Source: Suilimivivens sp009774465
Lineage (GTDB): Bacteria; Bacillota; Clostridia; Lachnospirales; Lachnospiraceae
Assembly: GCA_947382645.1 (NCBI GenBank)
Contig: CANDAE010000002.1
Span: forward strand, 124,001-188,000
Length of the DNA: 64,000 bases
Direction of reading: 5' to 3'
Part shown: positions 58,988 through 64,000 of the stretch, in pieces
How positions within the stretch are numbered: the first letter of the stretch is position 1
Layout of the letters: each line of letters opens with the position of its first letter
Program-made: the position numbers and the translations under genes
The notes under the pieces: generated by a model
What the model was told of the DNA's origin: nothing
Seen by the model: only the letters and a program-made list of their open reading frames with translations
The model's database searches: none

Positions 58988-60963
58988 TCGACCTCTCCGC
59001 TCCCGCCTGCCTCACTCACCTGCGCACTGCTGTTTTTTTCCGTGCCGGATTCATCCACCCTGATCCCCTGAAATTCTACCAGTGCCTGGGCTTCCTCTGT
59101 CAGCTCATCTAATTCCGGAATCTTTCCAATCACATTCTCTGCCAGCCAATCCATTGTGATAATCTCATCCGGTCCAAGACTCTTTTCCTTCTCACATTGC
59201 AAAACACCGCCCTGTGCATAAAGCGGACCGCAAAAAATCTGGAAAGTCCCGGTTCGAATCGAACTTTTCAAAAACTCAATCAGCCTGCCAATGCCATAGG
59301 GCATGGATTTTGAGCAAATTACATCTATTACATCTGCCGACAAGCCCCACCAGTAGTTAACTGCTTTTTTCCCTTTCTGCGCATCCGCCTCCGTACTGCC
59401 GCCACTGAAAATTTTATTGACAATCTGCTCATAAAATTTTCCCCAGTGCCATATGGGCGTTGCCAGATTTTCAAGAGTTCCGTCTTCTCTCTTTGCATAC
59501 AGTCCATATTCTCTGGAAGCGCTTTCCGGTTTGATCACATCATTGTCAGAGATAAAAACAATCCCATCCTGCTTAAACCGCTCCCGCACATTGGCACCTT
59601 TGACTTTCGTCCATTCGAGATGTACCTGCACATAAGGATTGATCATTTTGGCTCCAAGTGCAAATGCGTTAATATTGGCCAATGTCCCGTAAATAGGATA
59701 ATCGGCGGCATATCCAAGTCTGTCTGTTCTGGACAGCGCCGCCGCAATTGCACCCATAAGGAATTTAGCCTCATACATTCTTGTATAATAGGTGCAGATA
59801 GAAGAATATGACATTTTGATGGAACAATTGTATATCTTTACCTTTGGATGAAGGACTGCTGAACGCACACTCTGATTTACCATCTGTGTGGCCGTTGTAA
59901 AAATCAATTCACAGCCTGCCACAACCGCCAGCTCAATCGCCTCTTCCACATCTGCATCCGTATCAGCCTTATCAAAAACCATCGTCTCTATCCTGCCTGC
60001 AAATACCTGTTCCAGATATAATCTGCCCAGTTCATGGGAATATGCCCAGCTGGAAGTGTCTGTGGTTTTCATATAAATAAACGCTATTTTCAAAATATCC
60101 GGAGTTCCTGTGGGAAGCAGCTTGTTTAAAATAGAAGATTTTACCTGCTCAGGATGCTGCACAAGCTCTACCTGATTTCCACCATCTGCAAGTGTGATCT
60201 CTGTCCACATCTTCTGAAGCAGACGGTCCATTTCCTGATTGCTCTGATCTTTGACCTTATCATATCCATAAATCTCTACATAAATCAGAAATGCATCGGA
60301 GACGTTAATATCCAGCTTTGCACCATGCGCCTTGTTGAATGCAAGCTCAAAGTTATAACAGGCAGCGTTCAGATTCATTCTGTCATCATCGCTCCAAAGT
60401 TCATCTTCCCTTTTTCCCATGCATTTTAAAAGTTTTTTATAGCTTCCTTCTTTAGAAAAGCAGACCGCATAGCTGTGGGATACTTCGTAAAAATCCAAAA
60501 ACTCATAGTACAGCCGGTTTTCCTTATCATCTGACTTCTTGGGAACCCATCGGGTAACGGTTGCAGGAATACTGTATGTTTTTAAATACTTCATAACGCT
60601 GACGCGTTTATTGCCTTCCTGCACATAAAACTGATTCATAAATTCATAGACTACGATAGGATCAGTAATGCCATCTGTAATCTGATGTTTGTATAATGCC
60701 GACCATTTTGTTCCAAATTCCGAATTTTCAGGAAGAAGCGGCATAAAATTATTCGCAAACGCGTTAGACCGCCCCTCCGTCTTTGTCCCTACGATCTTGG
60801 ACAGTGGAATATCCATAATTCCAAGATTCTCAACTGACGCAACTTCGGTATAGGAAATTATTTCATCCAATACCGGTAAATAAGGATATGTTCCCCTGGT
60901 AATTGCAGTTCGATAGCTGCGCCGCCCCTGTTTTAATGCTGCTGCATATTCAATTGATGCCAT
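58984..60963 (-). CDS. Cytoplasmic BMP-like binding protein fused to a ParB-like N-terminal domain
   Basis: 659 aa, no signal peptide or lipobox. Residues about 85-150 (ITDPIVVYEFMNQFYVQEGNKRVSVMKYL) look like the ParB/sulfiredoxin nucleotide-binding motif. Residues about 290-580 follow the Bmp/PnrA purine-nucleoside-binding fold: ILKIAFIYMKTTDTSSWAYSHELGR, GCELIFTTATQMVNQSV, YNCSIKMSYSSICTYYTRMYEAKFLMGAIAAAL and IGYAADYPIYGTLANINAFALGA-like sequence. BMP proteins normally sit outside the membrane, so this is probably an intracellular nucleoside sensor or enzyme. RBS GGGAGG. Confidence 0.8.
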   Translation of the reverse strand: MASIEYAAALKQGRRSYRTAITRGTYPYLPVLDEIISYTEVASVENLGIMDIPLSKIVGTKTEGRSNAFANNFMPLLPENSEFGTKWSALYKHQITDGITDPIVVYEFMNQFYVQEGNKRVSVMKYLKTYSIPATVTRWVPKKSDDKENRLYYEFLDFYEVSHSYAVCFSKEGSYKKLLKCMGKREDELWSDDDRMNLNAACYNFELAFNKAHGAKLDINVSDAFLIYVEIYGYDKVKDQSNQEMDRLLQKMWTEITLADGGNQVELVQHPEQVKSSILNKLLPTGTPDILKIAFIYMKTTDTSSWAYSHELGRLYLEQVFAGRIETMVFDKADTDADVEEAIELAVVAGCELIFTTATQMVNQSVRSAVLHPKVKIYNCSIKMSYSSICTYYTRMYEAKFLMGAIAAALSRTDRLGYAADYPIYGTLANINAFALGAKMINPYVQVHLEWTKVKGANVRERFKQDGIVFISDNDVIKPESASREYGLYAKREDGTLENLATPIWHWGKFYEQIVNKIFSGGSTEADAQKGKKAVNYWWGLSADVIDVICSKSMPYGIGRLIEFLKSSIRTGTFQIFCGPLYAQGGVLQCEKEKSLGPDEIITMDWLAENVIGKIPELDELTEEAQALVEFQGIRVDESGTEKNSSAQVSEAGGSGEVE

Positions 60964-60973
60964 GTTAACCTCC

Positions 60974-61750
60974 CTATATCAATCCTTTTTCCAGACAATA
61001 ATTATAAATCCCATCATCAGCGGCATGCCCGCACACATCATCCGCCACAGCTTTTAACTGCTCCGAACCATTTCCCATTGCCACGCCTGTGCCAACGCTT
61101 TGCAGCATTTCAATATCATTATTGCCATCACCAAATGCAATCGCCTCTGATTTATCCATGTGATAATATTCAAGCACCTTTTCTATGGCTTTTCCTTTTC
61201 CGCCATCAGCCGGAATGATATCCACCGCCCTGTCCCACCAGGCAGTAATTTTCGCCTGCCTGATTCCTTTCATCATAGATATGTACTCTGACTCGCAGCA
61301 CCCCATCATCACCTGATAAACTTCCTCCTGAAGCAGCTGTTCAAAATCATCTGCAATTTCCACTTTAAGGCCTGCATATCCATAATAATCCACCAAATCC
61401 TGATCAGCTCCATTTGCTGCTATCCGGTCTTTCGTTGCAATTGATACCGGTCTGCCGATTTGGGCTGCATTTTTAATAAGCTGCTTCACATCCTGTACCG
61501 GAATGGGATTACTGAAAATCACCTTTTCTGAGTTGAAGCAATAAGAACCATTAAAAGTCAAAAATACATCAAAGTCAGTTTTCGGAAACCGGGGCAGAGT
61601 AAGCGGTGCTCTGCCGGTTGCAAGACAGATCAGTATCCCTTTCTGCTTTAAACGCGCCAGAGTTTCCAATATCCTTTCAGAAATTACCTTCTTATTTATG
61701 TCTATCAAAGTGCCGTCAATATCAAAAAATGCTATTTTAATATCTTTCAT
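60974..61750 (-). CDS. HAD-superfamily hydrolase, Cof type
   Basis: 258 aa from MKDIKIAFFDIDGTLIDINK. Motif I FDIDGT, motif II LATGR, motif III Lys in GKGKAIEKVLEYY, motif IV AFGDGNNDIEML: a class IIB Cof/YidA-like sugar or nucleotide phosphatase. An in-frame ATG at 61807 would add MRIQPIDLYARSNAQMGIK, encoded by repeat B and shared with the MBL gene at 14 kb; it has the strong RBS. First gene of an operon with the BMP-like and phosphoesterase genes. Confidence 0.88.
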   Translation of the reverse strand: MKDIKIAFFDIDGTLIDINKKVISERILETLARLKQKGILICLATGRAPLTLPRFPKTDFDVFLTFNGSYCFNSEKVIFSNPIPVQDVKQLIKNAAQIGRPVSIATKDRIAANGADQDLVDYYGYAGLKVEIADDFEQLLQEEVYQVMMGCCESEYISMMKGIRQAKITAWWDRAVDIIPADGGKGKAIEKVLEYYHMDKSEAIAFGDGNNDIEMLQSVGTGVAMGNGSEQLKAVADDVCGHAADDGIYNYCLEKGLI

Positions 61751-61751
61751 T

Positions 61752-61829
61752 TTTATACCCATCTGCGCGTTGCTGCGCGCGTACAAATCAATAGGTTGAA
61801 TACGCATTTTTGTTCAACCTTTCCTCCAT
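61752..61829 (-). repeat. Repeat B, copy 2: RBS/start-codon hairpin element
   Basis: 78 bp, two mismatches from 14041-14118. Same GGAGGAAAGG, ATG-bearing loop between AGGTTGAA and TTCAACCT arms, and GCGCG...CGCGC hairpin. It lies directly before the HAD start codon and in frame with it. Confidence 0.85.
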
Positions 61830-61941
61830 GTCGTAACCGGAATCAGGCAATTATCCGTAATTCATTATAGTAATAACATTTTATGAAGTCAATTCATTCC
61901 TGATATTAATCAGGCTTTATTGGCTCAGCCATATAGAATTG

Positions 61942-63009
61942 TCACTGCATTTTCTCAAATTCCTCAAAAGAATCATATTTCTTTACTGCTCCGCCGCCAT
62001 CTACAATAAATTGTACAAAGTCATTTTCAATAACCTTTGTGTTACTTTCCAGTCTTTCCAAATCATTATAATGAAATGACCGGAGTAAATCATATTGTCC
62101 GGCTCCCAACTGACCATGTGCATAGTCCAGCTCCTCCTGCAGGCATACTGCTGACAGATAGGCTAAAACATAGTCGCCATTTTCACAGCAGACATATATT
62201 TTATTAAAGGTTGAGCAGATTTCTTCATATAATGCCGCTAAAGCTGTATAATCTGCCTGTGAAGCGCATACTTCCTCCGTCTTAATCTGCTTCCTTGGCT
62301 TTTCCGGAACCGGAATATTCATATGCCGGCATACTGCATAAATCATCTGGTTACAATGCTGCAAAATACTTTCTATTGATTCCGCCTGAATCACATTTAA
62401 ATATTCGTCATATATTTGCCTCGGAATATCAGGCAGCTTTTTTAAATCTGTAAACTGTCTTTTCAGCCCAAAATGATAATAGGTATGATGATAAAGAGCA
62501 GCCGCATCAGCCAATGTCATAATAGTAAATCCGGCTTTTTTACGAACCTCAGTCATACTTTCGCTATTTAATGCACTCTCATATACCCCACAGGCCTGGT
62601 TCACCCTTTCAAGCGCAGCAGCGCCGGATATCTGTTCACTTTCAAGATTGCTCTTTAATTTAGACTTAAGCTGTAAAAATTTACACTTATCTTCTTCCGA
62701 ATGACGATAAATTACTTTCCCATCTCCAATCAAAGGCAGCAGCGTTTCTTTTAAATCTGCTATCGCCTCAGCCCGCTCCCATGAAATTGGAAAAATGTCA
62801 TATCCGATGCCACAGATGATAAAATCATTTGCAAACTGATATGCCCTTTGGGTTTTTGGTATAAAATAACAGTCAACGTCAGATTTTGCATGTGCAGTTC
62901 CATTTACGTAAGAGCCATAAATCACCACTGCGCTAATGTCCTCCGGATATTCTTTTTTAACCTTTTCTGCAATCCAGCCAACTAACTTTTCATTGATTGA
63001 TTTGTCCAT
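61942..63009 (-). CDS. Nucleotidyltransferase-domain protein
   Basis: 355 aa. VVIYGSYVNGTAHAKSDVDCYFIP is the pol-beta-type active site (GSxxxG...SDxD). The rest (about 130-355) is mostly helical, perhaps HEPN-like (YLSAVCLQEELDYAH), and may bind the substrate or RNA. Aminoglycoside-adenylyltransferase-like or MNT-type role possible. RBS GGAGG 7 nt from ATG. Single gene, 37 bp after the DUF4143 ATPase gene. Confidence 0.82.
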   Translation of the reverse strand: MDKSINEKLVGWIAEKVKKEYPEDISAVVIYGSYVNGTAHAKSDVDCYFIPKTQRAYQFANDFIICGIGYDIFPISWERAEAIADLKETLLPLIGDGKVIYRHSEEDKCKFLQLKSKLKSNLESEQISGAAALERVNQACGVYESALNSESMTEVRKKAGFTIMTLADAAALYHHTYYHFGLKRQFTDLKKLPDIPRQIYDEYLNVIQAESIESILQHCNQMIYAVCRHMNIPVPEKPRKQIKTEEVCASQADYTALAALYEEICSTFNKIYVCCENGDYVLAYLSAVCLQEELDYAHGQLGAGQYDLLRSFHYNDLERLESNTKVIENDFVQFIVDGGGAVKKYDSFEEFEKMQ

Positions 63010-63046
63010 AGTGAAACCTCCGTCATAAGGTGTAGTAAGCCTGCCA

Positions 63047-64000
63047 TTAAAATTCCAGACTGTTGGTATTTAACAGAAAATATTTCATTCCCATAATTAC
63101 AAACCCTTCCTCATTCCTCCAGGGCTTTAATGTTCCGTTTGTAATAACAATTTTTTTGAAAGAATCAGAAATACTTCTAAAAGACTTATATTCCTGTTCC
63201 TGTTTCTCTCTGGCCGCCATATCGTAAGCCACCTGAATATAATATCTTTGGCTTCCCTGATTTACTACAAAATCTACCTCTAACTGTTTATGAACCTGTC
63301 TGCCTTCCTGATTTTTATCATATACATTAACAATCCCTACATCCACATTGTAGCCCCGCAGGAGTAATTCATTATAAACAACATTTTCCATAAGGTGCGT
63401 AGGTTCCTGTTGCCTAAAATTCAGTCTTGCATTTCTAATACCTATATCTGTAAAATAATATTTTAAGTTTGCGCCAATATATTTCCTGCCTTTTATGTCA
63501 TACCGATTTGCTTTGGAAATCAAAAAGGCTTCTGTTAAGCAGTCAATATGATTTGATATTGTCTTATTGCTATAGTTACTTCCCTGTTCACTGGTAAAAT
63601 TGTTGGCTATTTTAGTAGGATTTGTCAAAGCTCCAATGGATGATGCAAGAACATCCAGCAGGGCATCCAGTTCATCAACATTTTGAATATGGTTCCGCTC
63701 AATTACATCTTTAAGATAAACACTAGTCAACATATTTTTTAAATACTCCATCTTTTGCCTTTCAGACGAAAATTGAACTGCCTGTGGGAGACCGCCATAT
63801 AGCAAATATTCCCCCCACGCATCATCATAATCACCTTCATAACATGAAAAGAACTCTGCAAAAGATAAGGGATATACTCTGACCTCATCTCCTCTGCCCC
63901 GAAATTCCGTTACCACATCACTTGATAAAAATTTTGAATTACTGCCTGTAACATATATATCAATGTTTCCTATTCGAAGCAGACTGTTAAGCATCTCTTC
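63047..64000 (-). CDS. AAA_14/DUF4143 ATPase (5' end outside window)
   Basis: C-terminal 318 codons; the frame is open to the edge, so the P-loop part is missing. IDIYVTGSNSKFLSSDVVTEFRGRGDEVRVYPLSFAEFF is the conserved sensor-1 to arginine region; YLLYGGLPQAVQF and LEVDFVVNQGSQRYYIQVAYDMAA (a PD-(D/E)XK-like DUF4143 segment with DFV and QVAY) follow. These archaeal-type ATPases are widespread in gut bacteria, role unknown. Probably followed in the same transcript by the nucleotidyltransferase. Confidence 0.88.
   Translation of the reverse strand, partial: EEMLNSLLRIGNIDIYVTGSNSKFLSSDVVTEFRGRGDEVRVYPLSFAEFFSCYEGDYDDAWGEYLLYGGLPQAVQFSSERQKMEYLKNMLTSVYLKDVIERNHIQNVDELDALLDVLASSIGALTNPTKIANNFTSEQGSNYSNKTISNHIDCLTEAFLISKANRYDIKGRKYIGANLKYYFTDIGIRNARLNFRQQEPTHLMENVVYNELLLRGYNVDVGIVNVYDKNQEGRQVHKQLEVDFVVNQGSQRYYIQVAYDMAAREKQEQEYKSFRSISDSFKKIVITNGTLKPWRNEEGFVIMGMKYFLLNTNSLEF

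Overview
The window looks like chromosomal DNA of an anaerobic, low-to-moderate-GC Firmicute of the Lachnospiraceae type (gut Clostridia). This rests on strong GGAGG ribosome binding sites, lipoproteins with LxGC lipoboxes, GHKL/LytTR and AraC-type signalling, CIRCE-controlled clpB, a DUF4250 protein, a MATE/cytidylate-kinase-like module and an Rpn-type nuclease. Genus is not assignable by eye. No rRNA, tRNA, CRISPR array or intact insertion sequence was seen.

Layout. 1-2.1 kb: branched-chain amino acid uptake genes (livH cut by the window edge, livJ), with livJ bracketed by an inverted pair of a palindromic repeat. 2.7-6.7 kb: small genes and regulators (TfoX-C protein, an XRE regulator with 15-bp iterated sites, WYL regulator, GNAT, MarR + flavin-type oxidoreductase). 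6.7-10 kb: a HelD-type helicase fused to a truncated GH31 N-terminal domain and carrying an in-frame palindromic repeat. 10.4-11 kb: two tandem 308-bp type I toxin-antitoxin units (27-aa holin-like peptides plus antisense RNAs); a related antisense RNA without a toxin lies at 3.8-3.9 kb. 11-21.6 kb: an eight-gene peptide ABC transporter/MFS/hydrolase operon divergent from an AraC-type regulator. 21.6-27 kb: LytTR two-component system divergent from a FtsX-type ABC exporter whose mRNA has a long structured leader. 27-38 kb: a patchwork of two overlapping DNA methyltransferases, a lipoprotein, RelBE and HEPN/MNT toxin-antitoxin pairs, DUF3795, CheW, cytidylate kinase-like, MATE and MarR genes, and a polysaccharide deacetylase. 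37.8-53.7 kb: a large carbohydrate locus. 53.9-64 kb: DUF4250, Rpn nuclease, clpB, a HAD/BMP-like/phosphoesterase operon, a nucleotidyltransferase and a DUF4143 ATPase cut by the window edge.

How the parts work together. The clearest unit is the 12-gene minus-strand operon 51.6->37.8 kb, facing a DeoR regulator and a ribokinase. A CUT1 ABC importer brings in a glycoside; a GH32 glycosidase and an ADP-ribosylglycohydrolase-fold protein may cleave it; an FGGY kinase, UlaG-like lactonase, UlaE-like 3-epimerase, AraD/UlaF-like 4-epimerase and split transketolase would feed the product into the pentose phosphate pathway. It resembles ascorbate (Ula) catabolism but lacks the PTS and the UlaD decarboxylase, so its substrate is probably something else and may be undescribed. 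A second theme is short palindromic repeats that sit at translation starts, between operon genes and, once, inside a coding sequence.
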